Source: Acephala macrosclerotiorum
Lineage: Eukaryota > Ascomycota > Leotiomycetes > Helotiales > Mollisiaceae
Direction: 5' to 3'
Assembly: GCA_014904845.1 (NCBI GenBank)
Contig: MU119287.1
Location: forward strand, 62,001-126,000
Length of the DNA: 64,000 nt
Positions within the stretch are counted from its first letter, which is position 1. Each line of letters opens with the position of its first letter. Below, in pieces: positions 10,814-21,589 of this stretch. The notes beneath the pieces are model-generated. The model ran no database searches, was not told the origin of the DNA, and saw only the letters and a list, made by a program, of their open reading frames with translations. Made by a program: the position numbers and the translations under genes.

Positions 10814-12683
10814 ATGGGTCAAGGTCAATCCAGCGATAGTGGGAACCATCCTACGACCGAACAGCTGAGCCATGAGCTGGTACATTCTCTCGACAATAGC
10901 TGTAGCCTTGACTGACTTCCTCCAGGCCCTCAAATTCGCCAAACGATGCTTCACTCCTCTCGAACTCTACTCTTTCCAAGATGTCTTCAAAAGTCTGGCA
11001 GATCACCAGAACTCCATTGCATACCTCAAAGAAGATACGATAGCACGATTTCTCGAGATACCAGACATACTAGGCGCATCCTCCATTATCTTCCAGATGG
11101 TATCTTACCTTGGCGCATTTCCGTTTGGCCAAGATGCTCCAGTCGTACTGGGATTTGAGCAGATGATAATGGTGGTAGTGATAATGACACAACGATATCA
11201 GAGGGTGCTGAAGAAGGGCAACCGGGACCGTATCAAACTGCTGTTCCGAAGTCTGGCTGTCTACGACCGAGGGTCGCACAACGATGGTGAGAAGCCCGAG
11301 GAGCATGGAGCGGATACACAAGGTCATGAGGCTCCTAGTACCTCAAGAAGCCATGCCGCAGGTTTCGCAATCGACGACGCTGCCAACGACGGGGATGACG
11401 AAGACGACGACGACCTAGCCCTTGCGGCTCTCGAATCCTTGGATGCTATTGAAGTGTTCAGACATTGTGATACTCCAATATCACAAGCCTCGATACCGTC
11501 GGATAATCTCAAGAAGCTTATAATGCTGCTCCTTCTAATAGCTCCTCTTGGAATCCAAGAGAGTCTCGCTCGACATTCCGAAAGACTCGCGGGCGAGCAA
11601 CTAGAAGGCCTTCGAAGAACGGCGGACAATATTCTGGCAGCATTTGTCAACGTGGAGAAGTCTCCTGGCGTCAAAATTCATCAATTCAATACTGTGATAC
11701 CCATCTCATTTCCATATCTTTTTAATGGTTTTAATCCTCTTTTCGAGCATTTCCTCTTCTCCAAAAATATCGACTTCACCAAGCGGAAGGACTCCTCAGC
11801 AGCTCCGCCTCCGCCAAATTATCTGGAGAATCAACCACTTTTGGCACAGACCGGAGAGATTCTTGATCTCAATGTACTATCACAGTTGTCTTTCTTCCTC
11901 CCAGGCGAGACCTTATTTAGGCAATTACGCCTCCTCTACTCCGGTGGTGATGCTGGTTTCTCAATGGGCAGCTTTGAGACAAAGGTCTTTAATTGGCGAG
12001 CACCAACTATCCTCCTCGTGGCAGGGAATCGAATATCAGATCCACCAGAGGGTGGCCAGGAACGAGCATTCTCAGACAGATTACCACCAAAGCGATTTCC
12101 CGATAGTAGCAAGTCATCCCGCGTCGTCTATGGTGTCCATATCTCTCAACATTGGCGGCAAACCCACAAGGAATGTTTCGGAGAGACAGATACGCTTCTT
12201 TTCCAACTCGAACCTGTACATGAGGTTTTCCATGCGTCGAGCATCAACAAGGATTACGTTGCCTTCACGAAACCTCCTACTGCTCATTCGGGATTATTCT
12301 TCGGTTGTCCTCATCCCAAAGCCAAACAAACAGCTGGGCTATCATCACACGTAAGCCTAGGCGCTGTCTCGTTAATGCTTGACTCGTCTTTTGAATTTGG
12401 TGTCTTCACGCATAATTACACATCTGGCGGAGGAGCGTTCCACAATAGCGAGACTCGCAAAACCGATTTCCAAGACAGGTTCGAAATTGAGAGCTTGGAG
12501 GTCTGGGGCTGTGGAGGAGATGCTGAAGCAGAGCAGCAGAAACAGAGATGGGCATGGGAAGAGAGGGAAGCCGAGGCTAGGAGGAGAATCAACCTGGGAA
12601 CTGGAGATATCGAGGCTGACAGAGCGTTGTTGGAAATGGCAGGCTTAATAGGCGGGAACAGGAGTGGTGGATCTATGAGTTGA
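10814..12683 (+). CDS. RTC5: Restriction of telomere capping protein 5 (TLDc domain)
   Basis: Two exons: 10814-10879 and 10926-12683 (46-bp intron), 607 residues. The protein begins MGQGQSS, a good N-myristoylation signal, and continues with the RTC5 signature around CFTPLELYSFQDVFKSLAD. An acidic linker follows (EDDDDLALAALESLDA). The C-terminal TLDc domain runs from about residue 340 to 560, with LLYSGGDAGFSMGSFETKVF, then GVFTHNYTSGGGAF and FEIESLEVWGCGG. In yeast, Rtc5 is linked to telomere-capping genetics and, as a TLDc protein, to V-ATPase regulation. The 10814 start is preferred to the internal ATG at 10872 because the spliced form gives the family's usual N-terminus. An N-myristoyltransferase gene is also in this window, at 27358-29161. 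Confidence 0.93.
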
Positions 12684-12951
12684 TTCATAGCAAGGAGTTC
12701 CGGTGTTTAGAGGCAGCGTTAAGCACACGCTACTTAGACATAATGCCAAAAGAGAACATGTATCCAATTAAGTAAGTGAATCAACTGTGATATGAAACCC
12801 CAGTCTATCAAAATCTATCATGTTTAATGCCGGTTTCTATGGCTGGAGATGCATAATATCAAAGGAAAACTTACAGGCCGAGTTATGAAAGACTACACTC
12901 CTATCAAATCTTAAAGTAATGAGATCCCACAGAACTATCTTACTCACAGAA

Positions 12952-13497
12952 CTATATTCTAGCCTTCTTATCTCCATAGTAATCGAGACCTCGAGTTCCG
13001 TGCTTGCACAGATTGCACTTCGTCAGAGCACAGGCATCGCAGATGTATATGTACTCAGGTAAAGTCTCCCAGCAGATCTCACATCGGTTTCTGCCCTTCT
13101 GGGATGTATACTGACTGTGAACGCAAATTTGTTGTAGAGCAAACCGACGAGCTTCAGCCTCAGCTGCGATGACCTTAGGATTCGGCATAGGAGGATGTGG
13201 AGTGGGAGGACGATTGAGTAATTCCTTTAAGTCTAGAGGAATTCGACAACAGATTCAGCACTAGGGATGGATACCTCTGGGAAAAGAGGGAGGCCTTCAA
13301 AAGTGGCTGCATCATGATGAACTTTGGTCGCCACGATGCTGATGGGAAGGACGTGTTGGCTGGCGTCAACTTCGACGTGATCGTTCGGATGTTGATGTAC
13401 AACTGGATTTTCCGCAATAAAGACCTATTCCTGACTGACTAAGAATCCACTATCAGCTTGCATTCTAGTGGTAACTTGACTAAACTGTGTCTGTCAT
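12952..13497 (-). CDS. Hypothetical protein, Cys-rich C-terminus
   Basis: Three exons keep frame: 13486-13497 (12 nt), 13275-13424 and 12952-13224, giving 144 residues. The second intron (50 bp) uses an AAG acceptor. The N-terminal half is acidic and His-containing. A PPTPHPPMPNP linker leads into a helical stretch (AAEAEARRFALQQICVH) and then a Cys-rich block: RCEICWETL, ICDACALTKCNLCKHGT, ending in GLDYYGDKKARI. The CxxC pairs suggest bound zinc, as in small fungal zinc-ribbon-like proteins, but the spacing differs from the WxC|CQC tails elsewhere in the window. No specific family recognised. The 12-nt first exon is the least certain part. Confidence 0.6.
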
Positions 13498-14221
13498 GCC
13501 CCAAGTATAACGGTTAGTGGCTCTTCAGCTCTAGCAGGTAGAACATCCGCAACGTCGACCAGGTCAACCACGCCACTAGAACGCCTCTGCAAGAGTGTAA
13601 TCCCTCAAAAGGCCGATAGACCGGGTTATCTCTAAAATAGAGAAGTCAGAAGCGACCTCCATCCGTGAATGGTCCGTTGACGGTATGTCGTCTGTCCTGT
13701 GCTTCGGCAGATGCCCTCACACTTTCCATTAATCGCACGGGGAGTATGTGGTCCGCACTGGCGTCTTCAAGATCATCAAAAAATCCGGAGCCGATTGGGG
13801 CGGCCATGTTGAAGATGACCAAGTGCAGACGCAGAAGGATTTGGCGTAGGAAAACCTGGCGCTCCCTCAAAATTATTGGTAGGAGTCAAATGTATTCTCG
13901 CCCAGGGATCTTGAACCCTTATAGGAACAAGATGGAAGAACTCGAAGATGAGAAGGAGTTGAAAAGACTTGAAGTTGAGGTTGAGGTTAGTGTTGGAGTT
14001 GCGAATTTGTGGAGTGATTTTCGCGCGGGAAAAGCCCTAGATTTTATGTCGAGTTTAACTCAAAACTACGACCATCTTGAATCTCATTTCTTGTATAAAA
14101 ATTGAATGGCGTTTCCACAATTTTGTCCGGCTGATAGTGTACAATCCCTATACCCAAAACTCCGTCAAAATGCTCGCATGCAAATATACAGTATCCACTC
14201 GCATCATATTCTGTCTGTTCA
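13498..14221. other. Intergenic with one weak small ORF
   Basis: About 720 bp between the Cys-rich gene and RCF1. It contains a 53-residue minus-strand frame (13646-13807, listed separately) and an overlapping plus-strand frame (13665-14105) with an acidic/basic repeat near EELEDEKELKRLEVEVEVEV, probably a chance frame. Confidence 0.4.
13646..13807 (-). CDS. Possible small protein, 53 residues
   Basis: Starting at the internal ATG, this frame encodes MAAPIGSGFFDDLEDASADH and continues with mixed charged residues to a stop. The composition looks protein-like and the ATG context is reasonable, but there is no recognised domain and it could be one exon of a larger gene. Low confidence. Confidence 0.25.
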   Translation of the reverse strand: MAAPIGSGFFDDLEDASADHILPVRLMESVRASAEAQDRRHTVNGPFTDGGRF

Positions 14222-14916
14222 TCACTTCTTCTTTCCCCAAACCATCTCTTGCACACTCTCCAACACGCCTTTCCTCCTCTCCGACTCCTCAACCACACTC
14301 CCCGCTCCCTTCTCCTCCTTCACAGCATCCAACACCTTCTCCACAACCTTATCCTCTTTCTTCCCCTCCTTCTCGCCTTCTTCCTTCTTCGGCGCCTGTC
14401 CCCTAGCTTCTGCCCTCTTCCTCCTCATCTCCCTCAACTCTTTCTCCTCCTCATCTCTCGCCTCCAACTCCTTAATCCACGCCTCGTTCTTCTCCTTCGC
14501 TTTCCTCTCCGCAACCACAGCATCGAATTCCTTCCTCTTTTGTCTATCGGTCTGCCAGTACATGCTTCCTGCAATCATAGCGACGAGAGTGAACCCTTGG
14601 GCGTAGATACGGGCGCGGAACATGCGGTTCGTGCGATTATGGTCGCCGGCGCGGATGGAGCGGGAGGCACCGAAGAGGGCCATGCAGGTTAGGACGCATC
14701 CTGGGGGTTTGTTAGAGGAGATTTGGTGAGGGGGGAGGTGGGAAGGTACCTAGGGGGATCAAGGGCTCTTCTTTGAGTCGTCGAGAGAATTTCTGCCAGC
14801 GGTTCTCTTCGTAAAATTCACTATCATACGAGTTAGCCCTCTCAAGCATTGCTAGTAGATGGGAGAAACACATACTTGTTCCCATCAAATGAGGAAGGGA
14901 GTGGATTATTCGACAT
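14222..14916 (-). CDS. RCF1: Respiratory supercomplex factor 1 (HIG1 domain)
   Basis: Three exons: 14876-14916, 14750-14820 and 14222-14700, giving 196 residues. Rcf1 sits in the mitochondrial inner membrane and helps assemble cytochrome c oxidase and the III-IV supercomplex. The N-terminus [11 protein letters not shown] leads into the HIG1 core: a [18 protein letters not shown] segment, a first helix [14 protein letters not shown], the loop with [18 protein letters not shown], and a second helix [13 protein letters not shown]. The rest is a long charged coiled coil ([19 protein letters not shown] onward), as usual in filamentous ascomycetes. Divergent from ILV1 with 278 bp between the start codons. 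Confidence 0.95.
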
Positions 14917-15112
14917 TTTGACTGAATTGTGAACTGTGAACTCGGAGTTCAATGCTCGTGTGAGCTCTGGACTATCAACAATTGAGGGGGACCAAATGGT
15001 GAGGTAATAGAGCTCGGAACAACCCCTGCTGAAAATCGTTCGATGCAGCTCTAGCCGATATCGCCAACCACGCCAAAGACCCCACTAAGAATTTCCCAAG
15101 CTTGCAAGAACA

Positions 15113-15118
15113 GAGTCA
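15113..15118 (-). promoter_or_regulatory. Possible Gcn4/CPC1 site before ILV1
   Basis: GAGTCA (reverse complement TGACTC) lies about 77 bp before the chosen ILV1 start. TGACTC is the core of the cross-pathway control (CPC1/Gcn4) site and ILV1 is a classical target in yeast. A six-base match can arise by chance and it may lie within the 5' UTR. Confidence 0.3.
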
Positions 15119-15194
15119 CAACGCATCTTGCATCAGCCTTTTCTCTTTGCCTTTGCTTTCCCACAACATACTTTCTTTTCAATTAGCACATACC

Positions 15195-16971
15195 ATGGCA
15201 GAGGAAACTATGAAGAACGGAACAAAAGTTAATGGTGACTCCAATGGAGCTTCTGCCAGCAGACCCAGGACCCCAAGTCTAAAGACGTTTTCCCTAACTG
15301 AATACTCGACCAATCCCTCACCGCCGAGCGAGAGTCCAAAGAGGAAAGCACAAAGCATTGTACCTGAAGAATTCCTACTTCCAAATGGCTACCCCGACGT
15401 ACGTTAATAATTCAATTCATTCAAATCCATCTGCTAAAGAACAATAGTACCTCCGCCTCATCCTCACCTCCCGCGTCTACGAAGTCGTCGAAGAAACTCC
15501 CCTCACCCACGCCACCAACCTCTCGAACCGCCTCGAATGCCGGGTCCTCCTCAAACGTGAAGACCTCCAACCGGTCTTCTCGTTCAAGCTCCGAGGCGCC
15601 TACAACAAAATGGCCCATCTCGACCCAAAACTCAGTTGGAGAGGAGTCGTAGCTTGCTCAGCCGGAAACCACGCTCAAGGCGTCGCATACTCTGCTCGAA
15701 AACTCAAGATCCCAGCAACCATAGTGATGCCGAAGGGAACACCGAGTATTAAACATTTGAATGTTAGTAGATTGGGGGGAAGTGTGGTGTTGCATGGGGA
15801 TGACTTTGATGCGGCGAAAGAGGAGTGTGGGAGGTTGGAGAAGTTGCATGGCTTGACGAATATTCCGCCGTTTGATGATCCTTATGTTATTGCGGGGCAA
15901 GGAACCATTGGCATGGAATTGTTGAGGCAGGCGAATATCTCGAAGCTGGAGGCTATCTTCTGCTGCGTGGGTGGTGGGGGACTCATTGCTGGCATTGGCG
16001 TTTATGTGAAACGCATTGCTCCACATGTCAAGATCATTGGTGTGGAGGCTTATGATGCCAATGCCATGGTTCAATCGCTACAGAAGGGTGAGAGAGTTGT
16101 GCTGAAGGATGTCGGACTTTTCGCAGATGGAGCGGCGGTCAAGACTGTTGGAGAGGAGACATTCAGAGTGTGCATGGATGTGGTGGACGAGGTTATCCAA
16201 GTTACGACCGACGAGACGTGTGCAGCCATCAAGGACGTCTTCGAAGACACGCGATCCATCGTTGAGCCAGCCGGCGCTCTTGCCCTCGCAGGTCTTAAAA
16301 AATACGTTGCTGCCAACCCCTCTGCAGACACGAACCGAGCTCTCGTAGCTATCGCATCAGGAGCAAACATGAACTTCGACCGCTTACGATTTGTCGCCGA
16401 ACGAGCAAGACTAGGAGAAAAGAAGGAAGCTCTTATTAGCGTCACTATTCCCGAGAAACCAGGAGCGTTCGCCGAGCTCATCAAAGCTATCATGCCACAC
16501 TCAGTCACAGAGTTCTCATATCGCTACGCTACCGACGAAATAGCTAACGTCCTTATCGGTATCTCTCTAACCTCTCCGGCGTCACAACGAGAAGAGGAAT
16601 TAGAGTCTCTTCTCCATCGTATAAAAGCTCAAGGCATGACACCAACGGACCTCTCAGGAAACGAGTTGGCGAAGTCCCATGTCAGGTACCTAGTCGGTGG
16701 CCGTTCGGGCGTCAAGCATGAGCGTTTATATATGTTCAACTTCCCCGAACGGCCCGGAGCTTTGGAGAAATTCCTCCAAACTCTAAGACCGAGATACAGC
16801 ATCTCTCTCTTCCAGTACCGAAATGCTGGAAGTGATATCGGCAAGGTCTTAACCGGAGTCGTCTGCCCAGATACTGAGCTGAAGGAGCTAGAAAGCTTTC
16901 TCAACAAGATTGGCTATCCTTGGGAAGATTGCACCGATAGCGAAGTCTTCAAGACGTTCTTACGGGAGTGA
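15195..16971 (+). CDS. ILV1: Threonine dehydratase (biosynthetic)
   Basis: Two exons: 15195-15398 and 15448-16971 (49-bp intron), 575 residues. The PLP enzyme deaminates threonine to 2-oxobutanoate, the first committed step of isoleucine synthesis, normally in mitochondria. The PLP-lysine motif is [23 protein letters not shown] is the substrate/PLP loop and the glycine-rich [13 protein letters not shown] holds the cofactor phosphate. Two ACT-like regulatory domains follow (from about residues 400 and 495; the second begins [19 protein letters not shown]), typical of isoleucine feedback control. Full length for the family. An in-frame ATG at 15102 would add 31 residues, but that extension has no Arg or Lys and is not a good presequence, so the shorter start is kept. 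No clear targeting signal is visible either way. Confidence 0.95.
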
Positions 16972-17539
16972 GGGATTTGTTCATAGGGGGTGGGGTTTGT
17001 GCATATGGGAAGGGAGGTTCTTTTCGTTGATTTTCTTCGATATTAGCGGGAGTTGGGGGATCTGAAAAATTGCATTTGACGAAATGTTGGTGCAGGATAG
17101 AGAAAATATTCTAGGGAGAAATCAGGATAGACTGATGGATATCTAATGGATTTGAGCGTTCAGCTCTGACTCCGACTTTGTTGCTTCGGCTTGGTGAATT
17201 ACTTGATACGGACAATTGTGACCTTTAAAAGTCAATATTCACCTCGACATTTAGGGATTGATTCAACTTCAGCTGGAGAAGTATACATGACATAAATACT
17301 CTCTCATCAAACTCTCTTTCACGACGTGGCAGTCTTGAAATCGCGTCGCTTCATTCCAATTGTTCTTGACCTGTTGCTTGCCTTGGTGCCTGATATATGA
17401 GGCTTCGAATCTCGAATTTCAACATCTCGCGACCTCACCATCAACCCACCAGCTCAAGCTCAATCACCTCCCCACCACGCCAATTCCTCTCCAACAACAC
17501 ACCTCTCACTCCATCATACACACCTCACGACTCGCACCA
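16972..17539. other. Intergenic, no gene seen
   Basis: About 570 bp between ILV1 and the bL36m gene, both on the plus strand. AT-rich 3' region followed by a pyrimidine-rich leader just before 17540. The frame of bL36m is open upstream to 17360, but the first residues there do not resemble a family member. Confidence 0.5.
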
Positions 17540-18075
17540 ATGATACCCTCAACCTCCATCCTCCGCACAGCGCGCGTGCTTTTCCCAACTTTCGCTATTC
17601 GACCTGCAACAACCTGCACAACTTTAAGGAGCTTTACATCGGTAGCAGCTGCAAGCAGGAGACCAACGATAGGTAGTAATGGTGTTATTGGGAGATTAAT
17701 GGGTGGTGAGATGGGGAAGGCGGTAGGGGAGCAGGTCAGAGGGATGAAGGTTAGGAGTTCGGTGAAGAAGATGTGTGAGGGTTGTAAGGTATGTTGGAAT
17801 AATTCTGTCAGTTGGTCTAGGGAGCTCTTGAGGTCGTAGGATATGGTGGATTGATGATTTGAGGGATTAATTGGGAGAGGATTGAGGAAAGAAAGATTGT
17901 GAAGAGGTGGGAGGGACGGTGGGTTGGCATTGGGAGAATTTGGGGAGGTGGTAGTAGAGATACGGAGGCTAATGGTTTGCAGAGCGTACGAAGGAAGGGC
18001 GGAAAGTCAGGGAAGGGACATGTCTACATTATCTGCTCGTTGAATCCGAAGCATAAGCAGAGGCAGGGGAAATAG
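17540..18075 (+). CDS. RTC6: Mitochondrial large-subunit ribosomal protein bL36m
   Basis: Two exons: 17540-17788 and 17983-18075, with a long 194-bp intron, 113 residues. The bacterial L36 core is clear: MKVRSSVKKMCEGCK, split by the intron, then SVRRKGGKSGKGHVYIICS and NPKHKQRQG. The zinc ligands are Cys-x2-Cys, a later Cys and a His. The first 60 residues are rich in Arg, Ser and Thr and poor in acidic residues, a typical mitochondrial presequence, followed by a linker. The product belongs to the large subunit of the mitochondrial ribosome (yeast Rtc6). Confidence 0.93.
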
Positions 18076-18424
18076 AGGGAACGTTAGGCTGGAAGATACT
18101 GAGCTTACGATTGAGACTCTGCAGGGCGACCATGGAACAGCCAATGCTAGGTCGGTGGTGGAATGACAGATGGAAGGACATGTATACTATATTGCATGGG
18201 CTGGCGTTGAGGGCTTATCTTGTGGGATAAAGAACGTTGATATGTTGGAGGTTCGATATTGTGCAAGACCAGCTATACTGTCTTCAAGCAGGTTATCCCG
18301 CTTGTACCAGGAAGCAAGAAGAATTTTCCAACTCCACATACTACCGGCTTTTCCATGCTTCTGTTCGGTTTCCTCATCTTCTCTCACTGGGGTGGATATT
18401 GCACCTCCAGGGTCATAACGAGCT

Positions 18425-18875
18425 TCAAAGCCCATCAATATACCTCTCCATAGTCTCCCACTGTGTCTTCCCAGTCGATATCAAGTATCGGATCTGCGTC
18501 TGCAAAGCTCCCTAGTCAGCGCGCCTGCCTACAATGTCCCAAACTCTAGAGTGACGTACAATGTTCGTAACACCTTTGTTCCTCCTCAACTCCTCCCTCG
18601 CAAACCGCAGCGTTTCTTCCTTAGTATTAGGATCAGAAACCTTTCTACAGCCCCGAACAATAGTACGCCATAACGCAAGAGCTCGGCCACGCTGAAGGAA
18701 CTAGAACTTCTGTCAGCTTGACTTCCAGCTAGAGCCATTGGCCTAGACTATTGGTCCAGTTCCGAATACATACATGATCTAGAGAAATGGTCTGGTTCAG
18801 CCTCCGAGGACGTGCCTTAGCTTGCGAGGCGTAGGTGCGACATATTTGGCGAAATAGTCGCATTGAGCATTGCAT
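18425..18875 (-). CDS. LYR motif protein, LYRM2-like
   Basis: Three exons: 18774-18875, 18560-18700 and 18425-18499, giving 105 residues. LYR proteins are small mitochondrial adaptors that help assemble respiratory complexes or pass on Fe-S clusters through the acyl carrier protein. The N-terminus MQCSMRLFRQICRTYASQAK looks like a presequence. The domain contains LDHFLQRGRALALWRTIVR and EETLRFAREELRRNKGV, and ends with IRYLISTGKTQWETMERYID, close to LYRM2. The canonical L-Y-R triplet is not literal (RALALWR occupies that place), as in other LYRM2 relatives. All junctions keep frame. Confidence 0.85.
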
Positions 18876-19062
18876 CTGTGGGATTCAATGCCTGGGATTA
18901 TCATGGACTTCAGTGGCACTATGGTGATGAAATTGTTCCAAGACGGGAGGAACTTGGCGGTAAGGGGCGGCAGAATATTCGGAAGCTAAATGTCGCGTCG
19001 ACGCGACTCAACTTTTGACAACTTCATCTACATTTTAATTTCGTCCCAAATTCAAAAATGTG

Positions 19063-19900
19063 ATGGCAGCAAAGATGGCGAACATGGATCCCATTGACGT
19101 CGCAAACTCAAAATCAATAGCGCAGTTCATTGAAGATTATCTTCCTTCAAGGTGAGCTTCATTTCCTCTCCTCATGCGGCACAGCCTTCAGGGCTGAGAT
19201 GAGCACGGTTTTGTGTTCAAACGAAGGATCCGCGATGTCCCCCAAAAATTTCTAGTTGACACAAGCTTTATTCACATCTGACTCCGAGACGCAGCGAGTG
19301 GAGATCATGGACTCATCCCGCATCCAAAGCTGAATACCAAATCACGCTACAAGCAGCCACGGCACTGTCACAACCCGACCTCGACACATGTTTCCACCTC
19401 ATCGAGACCACGAGTGCAGACGATTACAAAAAGTCGAAAGACGGATGGAAACCCCGATCTAAAAGGAAAGAAATGAAACTCCTCGACCTCAAGTACCTCC
19501 TCGTTAAACTGGACAATCAAGTCGCAGGCTTCGTATCTTTCATGCCGACCTACGAAGACGACTATCCAGTTATCTATTGCTATGAAATCCACCTCTCCTC
19601 AGCCCTACAAGGGTAAGCTTATCTTTCACCGAGTTTATTTGACCACGTCGGTGGTGCTGACGTTAAATTAGGTCGGGTCTTGGCAGGGTTCTGATGCAAT
19701 ACCTTGACATGGTTGGAGAGAAGATCCCAGGTACGGCAAAAGTAATGCTGACTTGCTTTCTGAGCAATAAGCGTGGGATCGACTTTTATAAGAAGTTAGG
19801 CTATGCAAAGGATGAGTTCTCACCCTCGCCGAGGATCCTTCGAAATGGGACAGTCATTGAAGGTCAGTATGTGATTCTAAGCAAAGAAATCTCGAGATGA
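19063..19900 (+). CDS. NAT4: N-alpha-acetyltransferase 40, NatD/Nat4-like
   Basis: Three exons: 19063-19151, 19295-19612 and 19672-19900, giving 211 residues. NatD acetylates the N-terminal Ser of histones H4 and H2A. The N-terminal extension is followed by a GNAT fold: a central strand KYLLVKLDNQVAGFVSFM, then YPVIYCYEIHLSSALQG, and the acetyl-CoA loop GSGLGRVLMQYL, then LTCFLSNKRGIDFYKKLGY and ILSKEISR at the end. The CYEIHL followed by Q-G-x-G-L-G-x-x-L is characteristic of this branch. Start 19063 lies in the sequence GTGATGGCAGC. It runs convergently with no other gene and ends before a 700-bp gap. Confidence 0.88.
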
Positions 19901-20609
19901 TGGAGGAAAGTTCTCTTCTCAAAGATTTGAGGAGGCTGAACATCGGATGAGAAGTCGCTCGAGGCCATGAGAGCATAGATTCAGAATTAACTCACCCCAT
20001 GGATCGCGGCAATTGCCAGCCCTACCACTTCGGGGGAAAGAGTCCGGTAGAGACAGACCAATGAAACGAACATGCACGTTTCAAGCGAACTGCTGGAATT
20101 GGACGAGGCTGGCGCCACATATTTCAGCTGTCACCAAAAGTTCTATGCCACCATCCCTTGATGAGGCTGGATTAGGCGTTCCCACAACATTCCCCGTATT
20201 TCGGTGACAGGGTAAGAGATGTGGGGCCTTCTTCTCATCTCCTCTGCCCTATGCCAAGAGAACCTTGAGCAGAGTATCGGCCGATATCCGCACTGTGCTG
20301 TGCCGTCCTGAGTGACGAGAACTAGGTTTGCTATTTCAGGCCAAAGCGGAGATGAGACACAGCATTTGATGGGTTTCAATTGGTCAATTCCGAGCGATCA
20401 TTGATGCTCAAGGTTTGGACGCTACGGCGTAGGTTTGCTGACTTTCAGCTGTACCGCTTCATAAGGCTGCAAATTCCCCAGAGTATTCTGCTACGTTCGT
20501 CGTTGTTTTGCTGCTGAATTCCTCACGTTGTCCAATTTTTCAAGCTTCATAGTCTACCCCCAAGTAATTTTCGAAACTCCTACACATTCTTTCGCAAATT
20601 TTCGTCAAA
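19901..20609. other. Intergenic, no gene seen
   Basis: About 710 bp between the acetyltransferase and PLAC8 genes, both on the plus strand. No frame with recognisable content. The last 150 bp before 20610 are pyrimidine-rich (CTACCCCCAAG and similar), as in a fungal promoter or leader. Confidence 0.5.
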
Positions 20610-21223
20610 ATGGATAACAAGGGACCAGCTCAACAGCAACCTATGCAATACTCTGAGAAGACTGCTGTCGTTGGTGGTGATCAATGGAACAATGGTCTCT
20701 TCGACTGTTTCACTGGCGCAGATAACCTTTGTATGTTCCTCCCAAGTATTCTTACCAAGACCATTGCTCATGCAACATAGGCTTGAAAGCAACTTTCTGC
20801 CCTTGCTTCGTGTATGGCAAGACTCAAGCCCGCATGAGAGACCCCACTCTCGCTGGCTATGAGCGCTTCAACACCGACGTATGTCTCCCCTGTCCTTTCC
20901 CTCCTTTCCATTTCCCTCCCTCCACCTCCCTTTCCACTCACTCCTACCCCTCCTTTACTAACATCTCAAAGTGTATGCTCTGGTGTGGTGTCCAGTCTTG
21001 CTGCGGTCTCGGCTGGATCTTCAACGTAATGTCACGATCCGACCTCCGCCAAAAATTTGGCATCCAAGGTGGTGGGTTCGGAGACTGTTGTACTGCTTTC
21101 TGCTGTACCTGCTGTTCGATGATCCAGAACGAGAAGGAGGTTATTGGACGGACTAGTGGGGCTGTTAATGGTGGGTATGTGCAGCCTCAGGGGATGGTTG
21201 CCCAGCCCCAGCATCCTCAATAG
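20610..21223 (+). CDS. PLAC8 family Cys-rich protein
   Basis: Three exons: 20610-20730, 20781-20878 and 20972-21223, giving 156 residues. PLAC8/FCR proteins are small membrane-associated proteins; some plant and fungal members affect cadmium or calcium handling and cell size. The domain begins WNNGLFDCFTGADNLCLKAT, continues with FCPCFVYGKTQARM, then CMLWCGVQSCCGLGWIFNVM and a terminal CCTAFCCTCCSMIQNEKEV. The CxxxxCPC pair and the later CC clusters are diagnostic. The tail is Gly, Pro and Gln-rich. Full length for the family. Confidence 0.93.
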
Positions 21224-21589
21224 AGGGTCGTGGTGGGCAGGCAGTCGCCGATACCCCTTCCTCTTTAGGCAGAATGGGGAGAGGAGGCAGGGCTCCCGAC
21301 GATAACGAAGGTGGTGGGATAATGGGAAAAGAGGGAATGCGTTGATACTCAATTTGCTTTTCTGAAGGGACTAGATACCATGTGTGTTAACTATTTTCAA
21401 TCTGAACCTCGAGCCAGAGGACTTTTGATTTGTCACAACACCTTCCTGTCAGTTCACACATCACTCGCACACCCTCTCAACCTAAATCCCAATCGCACTT
21501 TTAAGCTTCCATCATAATTCGTTCTCTTTTTCATCCTATCCCTCTCCTTCCCATCCCAGTACTCTTTCATGCTCATCCCCGTCCCGAAC
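21224..21589. other. Convergent intergenic region
   Basis: About 366 bp between the ends of the PLAC8 gene (plus) and the rhamnosidase gene (minus), so it holds two 3' ends. No gene or repeat seen. Confidence 0.5.

Noticed and set aside
11725..12354. A 209-residue frame on the same strand as RTC5
   Set aside because: Another reading frame of the RTC5 exon, which carries the TLDc domain in its own frame.
13490..13640. A tRNA-like D-arm (GTATAACGGTTAGTGGC)
   Set aside because: No matching T-arm or acceptor stem at the right distance, and no GGTTCGA box.
14106..14692. Two long plus-strand frames rich in Ser, Pro and Leu
   Set aside because: Antisense to RCF1; composition is explained by the Lys/Glu-rich coiled coil on the other strand.
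16071..16508. A 145-residue minus-strand frame
   Set aside because: Antisense to the ILV1 catalytic domain.
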